Positions 26,886-35,339 of a stretch of 49,718 nucleotides of DNA are shown piece after piece. The DNA is from a virus: positions 1 through 49,718 of the IMG/VR virus record IMGVR_UViG_3300004461_000041. The stretch is one strand, 5' to 3'. The position numbers and the translations under genes are program-made. Below the pieces are notes generated by a model. The model had not been told where the DNA came from. It saw only the letters and a program-made list of their open reading frames with translations, and searched no databases. Position 1 is the first letter of the stretch; each line of letters begins with the position of its first letter.

Positions 26886-28127
26886 TCACCAGTCCTCTCC
26901 TTCTGGAGCAGTTTCTTCGGCTTCCGCCGCTTCATACGCAGCGACACCCATAGCATCGACACAATGCCAACCTGTAATCGCAAGTCTTGAGTCGCCATCA
27001 CGACTGATGTATGGCTGACCTACGACTACGACGACAGAACCGACACCGAAATCGACCTTAATCTCTTCTTGCGAAGCCACATATAGGTCGAGTGGTGGAC
27101 TCATGCTCGTCAAATCCATGTCTCCGAGAGTCATGATGTAACCACCATTTTCTCTCGGGTCTATGTGTGCGACTTCAAGAACGACAGACACCAAAGCATC
27201 CCACTTCTCTGCGTCGTTGAGACCATTGACGTGTGCTTCGATGTCATCCAGACCCTTTAGCATAGGAATCTTCGGCATATCTGCGAGAAGTCCAGTACCA
27301 TCAGAGAACAAAGGAGGCGCAGGGAAGATGTTAGCGACAGACGAATCGAGTGTAGGTACACTCACATTCGGCTTGGTGTAGAGACCATTCTTGCCGATAA
27401 CGACAGGCATTCGCAAAGGAGTGAATGTCGGAATGACCGTCTTAGCAAGTGCGCCCTTGAACTTCATCGGAAGAATACTGATTGCATCAGTACCTACTTC
27501 ACGACCCATGAACAGAACTGTTCGCTCTAAGTCCTCGTTCGCTCGCAACTTGCCGTAAGCATAGTTCATACCGCCAGAAGGGTATGTAGGAGTAGTCTTA
27601 TTCTCGATGCAAGCGAAGTATCCGCTTCCATCTTCAAGTGCTACTGCTTGCTTAGGCAGATTTGCAGTATGTCCTTCGGAACATCCTTCCTCGAAAGCGA
27701 GTTTAGATGCGAGAGATGCGTTTTGCAAAACTCGGTATCCGCCGTTCTCATCGTCGTGCAGGTATAGATTGACTAATCCCTGTGCTACGAGAGTCTTACG
27801 AGATTCTTCATCAAGTCCAGAAAGCATCTTGCTATACTTAGTATAGAATACTTTGCCCCAGTCTTTGAAGCGAGGGAACGATAAGAACATTCCTTCGACC
27901 ATCTTACAACCGCTTCGTGCGAGTCGGGCTTTTTCTGCCCGAATCTCTGCCGCAACCATACGGAGGGTTTTCGTTTCGACATCATCGCTCGATACGCCGC
28001 TTGACGCAAGCGCAACTGCGTTGTTGTCCTTGCAGGCTGTATGTCGTGCGATTAAGGCATCGACAGTACAACCAACATTTTTTGCTACTCTTTCATACAT
28101 TTCTGAGGTAATCATTTTTCTCACCAT
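26886..28127 (-). CDS. Candidate single-stranded-DNA-binding protein
   Basis: A 413-aa protein. The C-terminal third has OB-fold-like strands (VSVVLEVAHIDPRENGGYIM, DFGVGSVVVVVGQPYISRDG, LAITGWHCVD) and ends in an acidic tail with a terminal aromatic (EETAPEGEDW), as in SSBs that recruit partners. It is next to the Sak4-like ATPase. The first ATG lies about 25 nt from a TATA box, so the mRNA is probably leaderless. RPA-like function is inferred. Confidence 0.6.
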   Translation of the reverse strand: MVRKMITSEMYERVAKNVGCTVDALIARHTACKDNNAVALASSGVSSDDVETKTLRMVAAEIRAEKARLARSGCKMVEGMFLSFPRFKDWGKVFYTKYSKMLSGLDEESRKTLVAQGLVNLYLHDDENGGYRVLQNASLASKLAFEEGCSEGHTANLPKQAVALEDGSGYFACIENKTTPTYPSGGMNYAYGKLRANEDLERTVLFMGREVGTDAISILPMKFKGALAKTVIPTFTPLRMPVVIGKNGLYTKPNVSVPTLDSSVANIFPAPPLFSDGTGLLADMPKIPMLKGLDDIEAHVNGLNDAEKWDALVSVVLEVAHIDPRENGGYIMTLGDMDLTSMSPPLDLYVASQEEIKVDFGVGSVVVVVGQPYISRDGDSRLAITGWHCVDAMGVAAYEAAEAEETAPEGEDW

Positions 28128-29051
28128 TTATTCGTTGTCCTTATGACCATATAAACCCCTTGAGGCAAGCATCCGACAGTAATTCCATCGGACAATCGTA
28201 GCATCAACACCCATTAGGATGTCTCTCTCACTCACGATTGAAGCCTCAACGACTTTCATTTTGGACTCTGGCTGCACATCTGCTTCGACGGCATATTCAA
28301 ACACTTGGGAAATCAGTTCTCTGCAATCTATACCTTCGGTAATCTTCACAGATTCTGCTACTGCTCCCTCCTTCACGCATAGGCGTAGGAATCTACGGGC
28401 ATCGAAGGGTGGGTATGATAATGCTTGCAATCTGGAACGACGCTCGTCCTCTGGTAAATGACAGTACATCTGCAAGAAACCTATTGCGTTACGCAAGTCG
28501 CCCTTATGTCCTCTCGCTATCATACCTAAACTCTGAGCATGGACGAGATGTCCTTCATTGACCGCTATTTGCGATAGGCGGGACTGTGTCTCCTCCTCAT
28601 TGATAGGGAAGAACTGCCTAACTTGACATCTCGATTTTAGCCAATCACTAACCTTGCTAATATCGTTGCAAGTCAGAATGAAATAGCAAGTAGCACCCTC
28701 AATCACGCCCTTGAGCGCATCTTGCGCTTGAATCGTCAGTCGGTCTGCCTCATCCAATAGGATTATTGTCTCCCACATACCGCTATTTGCGATAGGGATA
28801 ATATCCTCTTCTACGAACTCGATACCTCTGGTTCTCTTAGAGGATGCGTTGAATGTATGTAGGTGATAACCCATCTCCTTCGCAAGGATGTGTGCCATAG
28901 TCGTCTTTCCTGTACCCGCTTCTCTGGAATGAAATAAGTAATGTTGCATACCTGTTTTGATAACGGAACTCATCTCGTCTCGCAAATGAGGCTGACCTAT
29001 GAAATCATCTATTTCCTTTGGTCGGTACTTCGTAGCCCATACTTCACTCAT
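28128..29051 (-). CDS. rfcS: Clamp loader, RFC small-subunit type
   Basis: A 307-aa AAA+ protein starting MSEVWATKYRPKEIDDFIGQ, a classic RFC opening. Walker A is EAGTGKTT (45-51 region), Walker B ILLDEADRL (about 97-105), followed by the sensor region YFILTCND and the RFC box SRCQVRQF with the Arg finger. It loads the viral clamp at primer ends. The ATG at 29051 overlaps the upstream stop (ATGA). A longer frame to 29138 is the shadow of that upstream gene. Confidence 0.95.
   Translation of the reverse strand: MSEVWATKYRPKEIDDFIGQPHLRDEMSSVIKTGMQHYLFHSREAGTGKTTMAHILAKEMGYHLHTFNASSKRTRGIEFVEEDIIPIANSGMWETIILLDEADRLTIQAQDALKGVIEGATCYFILTCNDISKVSDWLKSRCQVRQFFPINEEETQSRLSQIAVNEGHLVHAQSLGMIARGHKGDLRNAIGFLQMYCHLPEDERRSRLQALSYPPFDARRFLRLCVKEGAVAESVKITEGIDCRELISQVFEYAVEADVQPESKMKVVEASIVSERDILMGVDATIVRWNYCRMLASRGLYGHKDNE
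28137..28156 (-). promoter_or_regulatory. Promoter inside RFC 3' end
   Basis: Minus-strand GTTTATATGGTCATAAGGAC: TATA box at 28155-28149 and TAAGGAC at 28143-28137, about 25 nt before the SSB ATG at 28127. The element is encoded within the last codons of the clamp-loader gene. Confidence 0.65.
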
Positions 29052-29203
29052 TGTTCCACCTTCTGTCCACAAAACTCGCACTTTTTCGGGATGCTTCGCT
29101 TGGTCGTCTTTAATGCGGTGCAATACGTACACTCCCAAAGACGATGACCCAACCGTGTAGGAGAACGGTGGATTTCACGCCATACTTTATTCCAACGCCT
29201 CAT
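29048..29203 (-). CDS. Small zinc-ribbon protein
   Basis: A 51-aa basic protein (MRRWNKVWREIHRSPTRL) with CTYC at 25-28 and CEFC at 42-45. Both ends overlap neighbours by ATGA. One of the many four-Cys mini-proteins of this genome. Confidence 0.65.
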   Translation of the reverse strand: MRRWNKVWREIHRSPTRLGHRLWECTYCTALKTTKRSIPKKCEFCGQKVEQ

Positions 29204-29376
29204 CGCAACTCCTCCTTCTTCCATTCGTCGTATTCTTCTTTTTGCATTTCAATCAATTTAGCATCGCATTCGTAGCAGACATCCATACTAAACATAGGCA
29301 GAAGTTTCTCGCACATTCTACATATATAACCTATATCTTGCAACAACTTCGTTGCCATCTTACTCTTTCTTTTCAT
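29200..29376 (-). CDS. Small zinc-ribbon protein
   Basis: A 58-aa protein with CRMC at 19-22 and CYEC at 34-37, then a charged helix (LIEMQKEEYDEWKKEE). ATGA overlaps at both ends. Function unknown. Confidence 0.65.
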   Translation of the reverse strand: MKRKSKMATKLLQDIGYICRMCEKLLPMFSMDVCYECDAKLIEMQKEEYDEWKKEELR

Positions 29377-29990
29377 TTTCTTCTCTCCATAAAATTAGCA
29401 AAGGAAAAGTTATGTTCGTTTAGCAAACGCTCGGCTTCCATATACATACCGTAATTCGAGCGACCAGACGTATCCATACCGAACACACGGTTCATAGGAA
29501 TTTTGTCTGCTAAATAGTACATCGTAGCATCCTGTTTCTCGCTCTCATGTGATGAGTTTTCGGCATTCCAACCTCTCTCTAAGAGGACTTCGTGTGAAGC
29601 CGTGAGCCAGAACATAATCCCTCCGTTATCGAGTATAAACTCCGCTTCATTGAGGTGTCGCACATCATCTATGATGACGACATCCAGACCCTTACGCTCG
29701 ATGTATGTACGAACCCTCGAAACCCAATAATCTTCATCTACGAGGTCTCTCTTCGCTTGACCCCATGCTTGGAGAAGTGGTCGGCACATCTCTTTATCTT
29801 CATCTTCGAGTAGACCCCATAGGTATCTCGCATTCGCCTTGTCTTGCTTATGATAGAACGCTTGCGCTACTTCCCATCTAAGCGGTTCAGCGAATGAATG
29901 TATCTCGACATCGTACATAGCCGCTATCGTCTTAGCGAGGCTCGACTTGCCCGTTTTCATGCCACCTGCAATTCCAATATAGAACGTCAT
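29373..29990 (-). CDS. Deoxynucleoside monophosphate kinase
   Basis: A 205-aa P-loop kinase: Walker A GGMKTGKSS (9-17), then LDVVIIDDVRHLNEAEFI, the DxR...NE region typical of T4 gp1-type dNMP kinases. It would phosphorylate dNMPs to feed viral DNA synthesis. The ATG at 29990 is preferred to the TTG one codon earlier. First gene after a TATA box about 29 nt upstream. Confidence 0.85.
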   Translation of the reverse strand: MTFYIGIAGGMKTGKSSLAKTIAAMYDVEIHSFAEPLRWEVAQAFYHKQDKANARYLWGLLEDEDKEMCRPLLQAWGQAKRDLVDEDYWVSRVRTYIERKGLDVVIIDDVRHLNEAEFILDNGGIMFWLTASHEVLLERGWNAENSSHESEKQDATMYYLADKIPMNRVFGMDTSGRSNYGMYMEAERLLNEHNFSFANFMERRK

Positions 29991-30010
29991 CAAACTGGAC
30001 TAAATGCCCA

Positions 30011-30026
30011 TGTCAATATAAACCCT
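30011..30026 (-). promoter_or_regulatory. TATA promoter of dNMP kinase gene
   Basis: Minus-strand AGGGTTTATATTGACA, identical over 16 nt to the promoter at 23461-23476, with the TATA centre about 29 nt before the ATG at 29990. Confidence 0.7.
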
Positions 30027-30027
30027 C

Positions 30028-30432
30028 TTACTTTCTTTGGCAGGTGAGACAATCTGACCATCGGTCTTTGATGATTCTCCTCTGTCTGCAAGAAGGACAT
30101 ACAATCGCACGTTCCTTCTGTGAGCGAGTCATAGATGATACGGGTAACGTGTATAGCAAATCTTCACGACTTTTGATAATCTCATCGTTGATTTTGTAGA
30201 CTGCGTTTTTTACTTTAACGCCATCTGTAACTTGAACCCATTCCCAACCTTCAATGACTATCTGTGCATTCTTGCAAAGCATAGCGGTCAGACTGGAATC
30301 GTTTGGTAAAATGCGAAACTCATTCATAGAAAGTAGTCTCGATGACATCTCGGAACGAGTCATCGAACCTTCATCGAACAGTATCTCTGCGACCTTTCTA
30401 CGAATACGAGCATTCGCATTATTCCTCGCCAC
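30028..30432 (-). CDS. Winged-helix protein with C-terminal zinc ribbon
   Basis: A 134-aa protein: basic N-terminus (RIRRKVAEILFDEGSMTRSE), winged-helix core (LTAMLCKNAQIVIEGWEWVQ), and a C-terminal ribbon (CPSCRQRR ... CLTCQRK). Similar layout to the proteins at 33103 and 33744. The GTG at 30432 is the likely start: a minus-strand TTAAATA centred near 30458 lies about 26 nt upstream, suggesting a leaderless mRNA. Confidence 0.65.
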   Translation of the reverse strand: MARNNANARIRRKVAEILFDEGSMTRSEMSSRLLSMNEFRILPNDSSLTAMLCKNAQIVIEGWEWVQVTDGVKVKNAVYKINDEIIKSREDLLYTLPVSSMTRSQKERAIVCPSCRQRRIIKDRWSDCLTCQRK

Positions 30433-30463
30433 ATCTTATACTATTCGCAGACTGTATTTAAGT

Positions 30464-30631
30464 CTACTCATTCATACCCAAGTATGCGAGATAAGTAGCA
30501 TCCGAACCATCTTCATCTGGAGGAAGTCCTATGAACGTGTTATGGAACAACCATCCCATCCAGATGCGAGGCATAGGGAACATGGTGATGAGCCATAGCA
30601 AAGAGCAAATGCCCATGCAGATGTCATTCAT
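30464..30631 (-). CDS. Small membrane protein
   Basis: A 55-aa protein whose N-terminal half is a membrane helix (CMGICSLLWLITMFPMPRIW), with a short acidic C-terminus. The ATG overlaps the previous stop (ATGA). Unknown; a holin-like or envelope role cannot be told from sequence. Confidence 0.55.
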   Translation of the reverse strand: MNDICMGICSLLWLITMFPMPRIWMGWLFHNTFIGLPPDEDGSDATYLAYLGMNE

Positions 30632-31278
30632 ACCCAACCACCTTCTTCCTGTTTGCGTTTCTTCATATTCTTAGGTAAAGAGTCGATGTCGTGCAGACGA
30701 ACTTCGTTTGCTACTTTTTCATCGAGTCTGGTAATCTCCATAGCGTACTTATCTGTATGATTGAAACCGTATGGCAAAACTTCTGTATTCTTCTTCTTAG
30801 AAGGCCATTGTACTCTGGATATAGGTTTGATTCCATAGGAGATTAGTGCTTTCTGATAGGACTCTGGAACCCATTGAAAGCCTTTAGCAAGGTTTCTCCA
30901 GAGACGCACATCTTTGTGCGACTCTCGTAGGAAAGCGAGTAGGAGGGGGATTGGTACTTCTTGAATCGCAGACCAAGCCATATTCCTGTCTCTGCTTCTT
31001 AACACACGTCCGATAGCGGTCATGTAATCATCCTTGCGACCATACGTCTTATCCACGATAACACGCTCATCGTCAATCTTAGGGTATGACTTGCAGACAT
31101 ATACCATGCGATATGCTATTTTATCCAACCATTCGAGACAGTCTGCCTTCTTAGGTTTAGCATGAACGATAATCGTCATATCTTCGATAGACGGATTAGC
31201 AAGAACTTCTTTACCCTCGACATAGTTGCCTTCTCGATAAAGACTCGCATCAAGCGTAAAAATGAGAACTCCCATCAT
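30628..31278 (-). CDS. Hypothetical protein, replication module
   Basis: A 216-aa protein, not recognised. The N-terminal half shows alternating strands and helices (MMGVLIFTLDASLYREGN, EDMTIIVHAKPKKADCLEWL, RMVYVCKSYPKID); the C-terminal half is helical and basic (LLLAFLRESHKDVRLWRNLA). No P-loop. The ATG at 31278 follows AGGTGGGG, and a second ATG at 31275 is almost as good. Remote similarity to clamp-loader delta-type proteins is possible but not shown. Confidence 0.6.
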   Translation of the reverse strand: MMGVLIFTLDASLYREGNYVEGKEVLANPSIEDMTIIVHAKPKKADCLEWLDKIAYRMVYVCKSYPKIDDERVIVDKTYGRKDDYMTAIGRVLRSRDRNMAWSAIQEVPIPLLLAFLRESHKDVRLWRNLAKGFQWVPESYQKALISYGIKPISRVQWPSKKKNTEVLPYGFNHTDKYAMEITRLDEKVANEVRLHDIDSLPKNMKKRKQEEGGWV

Positions 31279-31513
31279 CCCCACCTGCTCTCTTGAATTC
31301 CATAACGCCATATCCGTTCTTGCGATTGAATAGGTATCCCTTAGCCGTCATAACTCGCAACCAACGGCTGACCGAGTACACGTTTACAGACATAGAGCGT
31401 TGAGGCAGGCTTTCTACGACCTTCGGTAACAACTGCTCTGCCGAGAACCACTCACTAACTTCCCAGTCAGTAACTGCCGCTTCGACTGCTAACTTGCGAT
31501 AACCTTTACCCAT
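31250..31513 (-). CDS. Winged-helix-like DNA-binding protein
   Basis: An 87-aa protein. WEVSEWFSAEQLLPKVVESL and NVYSVSRWLRVMTAKGYL, with a short wing (NRKNGYGVMEFKR), look like a winged helix. It resembles the C-terminal part of the protein at 24582-24923. The ATG at 31513 lies just after the upstream stop; a GTG at 31522 is the alternative. Confidence 0.55.
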   Translation of the reverse strand: MGKGYRKLAVEAAVTDWEVSEWFSAEQLLPKVVESLPQRSMSVNVYSVSRWLRVMTAKGYLFNRKNGYGVMEFKRAGGDDGSSHFYA

Positions 31514-31514
31514 C

Positions 31515-31664
31515 TCATTCACTCTCCATACTCAGTTTCCACGAATTTGAAAAAGACCGCTTGTCTTTGCATTCTATACGTCGAATAGTACCATCTCCGT
31601 ACTCGATTGTAAGTGCTACAACGTCGTCTAAATCAATATGACATTCGCCATTAACGAATCTCAT
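31515..31664 (-). CDS. Small hypothetical protein
   Basis: A 49-aa beta-rich protein (MRFVNGECHIDLDDVVALTI) with TAATG overlap upstream. Similar short strand pattern to SH3-like peptides; no family recognised. Confidence 0.55.
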   Translation of the reverse strand: MRFVNGECHIDLDDVVALTIEYGDGTIRRIECKDKRSFSNSWKLSMESE

Positions 31665-31834
31665 TATTCCTCATCCTCCTTCGTAACTTGAATGTCCTCT
31701 ACGGAAGCCCAGAACTGTTCAGCGTTATGAGACATATGCCAACCAAATCGCTCGGCTTCTTCTTCGCTGTCGAACTCCATGTCGCTGACTTCAAGATTTA
31801 CTACCACCTGTATGCTATACTTAGCCATACTCAT
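31664..31834 (-). CDS. Small hypothetical protein
   Basis: A 56-aa protein starting MSMAKYSIQVVVNLEVSDME, then an acidic helix (FDSEEEAERFGWHMS). Coupled on both sides (ATGA and TAATG). Unknown. Confidence 0.55.
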   Translation of the reverse strand: MSMAKYSIQVVVNLEVSDMEFDSEEEAERFGWHMSHNAEQFWASVEDIQVTKEDEE

Positions 31835-32106
31835 TCCTCCTCGTCATCGTCGCACATAGCAAGCAGAATCTCGGTTTCTGCTTCTACTGCCAAGCAGACT
31901 TTACTCCAATTGGCGACATCTTCTTTCAACTGTTCTGGCAATTCTTCAAAGACATTAGGGGTGTGTAACATAGTATGTATAATATCGACTGCCTTCCTAT
32001 TGGCTCGTCTCGACATACCCATTATGTCAGTAAGTCTTTCGACTAACTGCGCTATCTCTGCTATCATCTGTTTCGCTTCTTTCATTTCTTTCGGTTCTTC
32101 ACTCAT
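31831..32106 (-). CDS. Small acidic helical protein
   Basis: A 91-aa helical protein (KEAKQMIAEIAQLVERLTDI) ending in DDDEEE. No motif. The acidic tail recalls other proteins of this virus (tails such as GEEEE). Unknown. Confidence 0.55.
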   Translation of the reverse strand: MSEEPKEMKEAKQMIAEIAQLVERLTDIMGMSRRANRKAVDIIHTMLHTPNVFEELPEQLKEDVANWSKVCLAVEAETEILLAMCDDDEEE

Positions 32107-32386
32107 CGGTTTCGCTCTCCATCATAACCATAAACGGGTCGTTGCTATAAACCCATCGCTGGAATCTCTTCATTTGTGATACCGAAAGGCTCCAAGCATC
32201 ACGTACAGACGCTTGAGGTACTCTGTATCTACCTGCATACCATATGATGCCCTCGCTCGTAAGCATCGCTACGAGGCCGTCATCATACATACGACTTGCT
32301 ATTTTGGGGAATTCGGATTCTGGGATTGGTCTCGCAATCAACTGATTGAAGTGCGCTCTCCATTTCACAGGTTTGCCGAACTCCAT
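32099..32386 (-). CDS. Hypothetical protein
   Basis: A 95-aa protein (KPVKWRAHFNQLIARPIPES) with a mixed alpha/beta core (GLVAMLTSEGIIWYAGRYRV). Short overlaps on both sides. Not recognised. Confidence 0.55.
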   Translation of the reverse strand: MEFGKPVKWRAHFNQLIARPIPESEFPKIASRMYDDGLVAMLTSEGIIWYAGRYRVPQASVRDAWSLSVSQMKRFQRWVYSNDPFMVMMESETDE

Positions 32387-32493
32387 CAGATTTCACCCCA
32401 CAACTTCTTTGTGTAGCAAATACTACACAAGTCTTGAGTTTCATGCGTCAATGTAGCCTTACACTCTTCGCATTTCTTTTTCTTCTTACTCAT
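32386..32493 (-). CDS. Tiny zinc-ribbon protein
   Basis: A 35-aa protein with a poly-Lys start (MSKKKKKCEEC) and two Cys pairs (CEEC at 8-11, CSIC at 23-26). TGATG overlap with the next gene and ATGA with the previous one. Confidence 0.6.
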   Translation of the reverse strand: MSKKKKKCEECKATLTHETQDLCSICYTKKLWGEI

Positions 32494-33122
32494 CTCACAT
32501 CACCATCGTATTCTATGACGTGCGTAGGTTCCTTCAATGTAGCCATACGCAACTCGATTTGATTTAGCAAAGTGGGTTCTGCTCGCAGGACTTCTACGAG
32601 AATACCCATGACTCCGTTCACCTGTTGTTGTGCGAGAAGTAATTGGGAATCGACACCAATCTCTTGTTTCAGAGTACCAATCAACTTGAGGGAAGAGTTA
32701 GCCTGTCCAATCAAACGAGTCGCATTAGCAAGCCATTCTCCGTCGATACCAGTCTTATCCTTCTCTTCTTCCCATTCATCGAGCCACTTCGTTATGCGAG
32801 AGAATATATCTTCTGCCATATCGAGTGTAGTGATTGCTTCCTTGCGAGTCTCTTCGACTTCCTTCGCTTCTTGCGGGTCGAATTGCATATGTTCGGACAT
32901 ATGTTCTTCTACGATTCCGTCTGCCCAACCGTTCTTCGCTTCCAGATAAGCACCTGTCATATTACCATTGAAAACCTGCAACTCGTAGTCCTTGCGTTGC
33001 GGGTGATTGCATAGAGGACACTCGGGGGATTTGAGTACCCATTGTAGAACTTCAATCGCAAATGGGTCTTGCTCCACTTCGAGACGCTTCTCGATAAGCC
33101 ATTTACTCTTCAACGTCATCAA
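32490..33122 (-). CDS. Zinc/HTH protein, possible small terminase subunit
   Basis: A 210-aa protein. CPLCNHPQRKDYELQVFNG followed by helices and HMSEHM forms a Cys2-His2-type site fused to a helix-turn-helix-like region, a combination met in phage small terminases. The rest is coiled coil (DIFSRITKWLDEWEEEKDKT) and a helical oligomerisation-like end. The ATG at 33122 has GAGGAG 4 nt upstream; the longer frame to 33203 overlaps the upstream gene. Against the terminase idea, it sits in the replication module. Confidence 0.45.
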   Translation of the reverse strand: MMTLKSKWLIEKRLEVEQDPFAIEVLQWVLKSPECPLCNHPQRKDYELQVFNGNMTGAYLEAKNGWADGIVEEHMSEHMQFDPQEAKEVEETRKEAITTLDMAEDIFSRITKWLDEWEEEKDKTGIDGEWLANATRLIGQANSSLKLIGTLKQEIGVDSQLLLAQQQVNGVMGILVEVLRAEPTLLNQIELRMATLKEPTHVIEYDGDVR

Positions 33123-33366
33123 CTCCTCGTATGCCCCATGTGGACGTATTGTAGTGGTTGCTCGTTCTGAAATGCCCGACTCCATTGAGTCCGAGATTGA
33201 CAAATCGAGGGTCTTTTGATAGAACTTGACTCGCAGACATGAGACTAAGCGGGTGCGAGTTTTTCATTCGCACTTCACTATACAGTACATCTGTACTGCT
33301 CGGACCGAATTCTGTTATGTGCTTGATGACTCTATCTCGCCATCGCTTATACTTCAAAGACTTCAT
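33103..33366 (-). CDS. Winged-helix (HARE-HTH-like) protein
   Basis: An 87-aa protein. KRWRDRVIKHITEFGPSSTD starts a small winged helix, then SASQVLSKDPRFVNLGLNG, where the L.KDPRF element matches LLQGDGRF in the protein at 33744. A likely DNA-binding regulator; paralogous family within this genome. Confidence 0.6.
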   Translation of the reverse strand: MKSLKYKRWRDRVIKHITEFGPSSTDVLYSEVRMKNSHPLSLMSASQVLSKDPRFVNLGLNGVGHFRTSNHYNTSTWGIRGVDDVEE

Positions 33367-33512
33367 TGATATTCCACCAAACCATCCAGTCGCTTTAGCA
33401 AAGTATTGCCTGCGTTTGCTACATTCATATCATTCGTATGCAACGCTATCTCGTTAATCACACGTACCGCGTCCATAACCAGTTTTGCTAATTCTATTTC
33501 TTTGTCAGTCAT
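33363..33512 (-). CDS. Small helical protein
   Basis: A 49-aa helical protein (MTDKEIELAKLVMDAVRVIN) coupled by ATGA at both ends. Unknown. Confidence 0.55.
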   Translation of the reverse strand: MTDKEIELAKLVMDAVRVINEIALHTNDMNVANAGNTLLKRLDGLVEYQ

Positions 33513-33760
33513 TCGTAACACCGCCTGCCTTCTTTGCACTCCGTAACAAAGTTCCAGAGAATCTCCAGTTTATCGACGGAACAAGACCATAAGAACCCCA
33601 TTCTGTCTGTCTGGAACAACTCCCACTTCCTTTCTTCGTAGTGCGTTATTTGATTACCTTGAAATAGCAAACCGTAAAATAACGGTTGGTTCAATCTATT
33701 CAGATACTTCATATCATCTATCACGCTTATCATTTCTCCCAATTCAATCATTCTTTTCAT
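33509..33760 (-). CDS. Hypothetical protein
   Basis: An 83-aa protein with an aromatic-rich core (PLFYGLLFQGNQITHYEERK, GFLWSCSVDKLEILWNFV). Overlaps the upstream gene by 17 nt. Not recognised. Confidence 0.5.
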   Translation of the reverse strand: MKRMIELGEMISVIDDMKYLNRLNQPLFYGLLFQGNQITHYEERKWELFQTDRMGFLWSCSVDKLEILWNFVTECKEGRRCYE

Positions 33761-34022
33761 CTCCTAATTTCTTTGCTCTGAAAACCTTTCGGGTATACGC
33801 AGAACCAACCGTAACGCCCTTTCCCTTCTCATCGACTATGTCGAACCGACCATCTCCTTGCAAGAGTTTAGCAACTCCATTGGAGTGAGGGTGGAATTTG
33901 AATGGCTTGCCATTTTTACCTATGACTCTCTTTACGAGAGTGGAGGATGTCATGCCTTCGCCTGTCGCAAGTAGCATCTCGTAAGCGTTATCACGCCACA
34001 TTCTGAATTTCTTATTGGGCAT
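33744..34022 (-). CDS. Winged-helix (HARE-HTH-like) protein
   Basis: A 92-aa basic protein. KKFRMWRDNAYEMLLATGEG, then a TSSTLVKRVIG helix and GVAKLLQGDGRFDIVDEKG. Same architecture as 33103-33366 (M..K..R.WRD start and L...D.RF element). Adjacent to the MCM-like helicase; a possible regulator or helicase accessory. Confidence 0.6.
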   Translation of the reverse strand: MPNKKFRMWRDNAYEMLLATGEGMTSSTLVKRVIGKNGKPFKFHPHSNGVAKLLQGDGRFDIVDEKGKGVTVGSAYTRKVFRAKKLGDEKND

Positions 34023-35339
34023 CTACTTGCCCCCCCAATTGAAGTTCTCCGACTTCTCATCTGGCATTCCGAACCTGCATACCACACCTCTACGACCACG
34101 CCCTTCCTTGCGAGGAGAGAACTCGCAGAACCATATCTGCTGATGCAGATTGTCCTCAATCCATCTCTTCGCCGCTTGGTAATCGTTGTTCGTGATAAGA
34201 CGTGCGATGTCTTTGACGAGTGTAGAGCGAGGTACGTCCTTATCCCAAAACGTAGTTTTGATTAAGTGTATGTCCTCATCCATGACGTTACGTCTCATTC
34301 GCAGGGATGACTCAAGCAACTCTAACAGACCATCGTCCATGTCGATTTGCAAAACGCCACCTTCCCATTCTCCTTTCATCATGTGATAACCAATTGCTAA
34401 TCTGCGAAATAGGTCGCTCTCGAAACTGCGAACAGACTCTTGCATAACCCAACGCTCGAACTCCTTAGAGAAGTTGATTCCCTTTGGGGGATTGAATGTA
34501 ATCTCCATCTGTCTGTCGATGAACCATTGTCGCATATCAATAATCTCGCCTGCTAAGTAGGCTCGCTCCTCCATAGGCATACTCGCCTGTTTGTTCTGCG
34601 CCTCTTTGTATCTCTGCTCCTTCTCTTCATCCATTAGGATGTCGATGATGAAGAAACGTCTGTCGAGACCAGACTCCAAATCCATACGACCATGTTGCGT
34701 ACCCCCCCATACTGTGTAGCGAGTGTTGTACTTTACCCAACCATCTCGCATACCTTTGTTCACACGACCACTATCGAGGGATGTTAGTAATTGATTCTTC
34801 ATGTCAATCGAGTGGTCTTTTTTATTCGCATCTGATACAGATGAGAATTCCTCGAAACAAAGGAAACCGCCGCACAACTCTCTTGCGAGAGGCCGTCCTA
34901 CAATCTGACCTTCGTCATTGACAGACCCGAACATACCTGCTTCCGTGATTGAGTTAGGCCCAATCATAGTGCGAAAGCCTACGCCGTCAAATCCAGAAGG
35001 ATTCCAAAGTAGACCAGTATGCTCTGCACAGAACAGGTCGATTAACACGTTCTTTCCAGAACCCTTCGCACCACGCATGAGGATGTTGATGCGAGTATCT
35101 GCGATACGAGAGGAAGGTGTGTATATCGGATACTCACTATGTCGCAAGGGACAGGCTTCTATCACGAAACCGTTCTCATCTTCCATACCATCTGGGTCGA
35201 AGTCGCACATACTACATTTGTTCACGGAGTTGAATAGGTGCGCCCCTACGCTACACAGGAATACTGGGACTTTGTCCTCTACATCTAAGATGTAATTCCT
35301 CTTACAGAAGGCCAAAAGCCTCTCGAATATGTCCGTCAT
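34023..35339 (-). CDS. MCM-like replicative helicase (AAA+)
   Basis: A 438-aa AAA+ protein. A short zinc site (CSMC at 42-45, ACPLRH at 62-67) precedes the ATPase. Walker A is GAKGSGKN (90-97), Walker B FLCFEEFSS (159-167), the sensor region is WGGTQHGRMD, and the arginine finger lies in SGLDRRFF (223-230), matching the SGLLSRFD pattern of MCMs. The N-terminal OB domain of cellular MCM is missing or much reduced. The C-terminus looks like a winged helix. Unwinds the fork ahead of PolB. Confidence 0.85.
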   Translation of the reverse strand: MTDIFERLLAFCKRNYILDVEDKVPVFLCSVGAHLFNSVNKCSMCDFDPDGMEDENGFVIEACPLRHSEYPIYTPSSRIADTRINILMRGAKGSGKNVLIDLFCAEHTGLLWNPSGFDGVGFRTMIGPNSITEAGMFGSVNDEGQIVGRPLARELCGGFLCFEEFSSVSDANKKDHSIDMKNQLLTSLDSGRVNKGMRDGWVKYNTRYTVWGGTQHGRMDLESGLDRRFFIIDILMDEEKEQRYKEAQNKQASMPMEERAYLAGEIIDMRQWFIDRQMEITFNPPKGINFSKEFERWVMQESVRSFESDLFRRLAIGYHMMKGEWEGGVLQIDMDDGLLELLESSLRMRRNVMDEDIHLIKTTFWDKDVPRSTLVKDIARLITNNDYQAAKRWIEDNLHQQIWFCEFSPRKEGRGRRGVVCRFGMPDEKSENFNWGGK

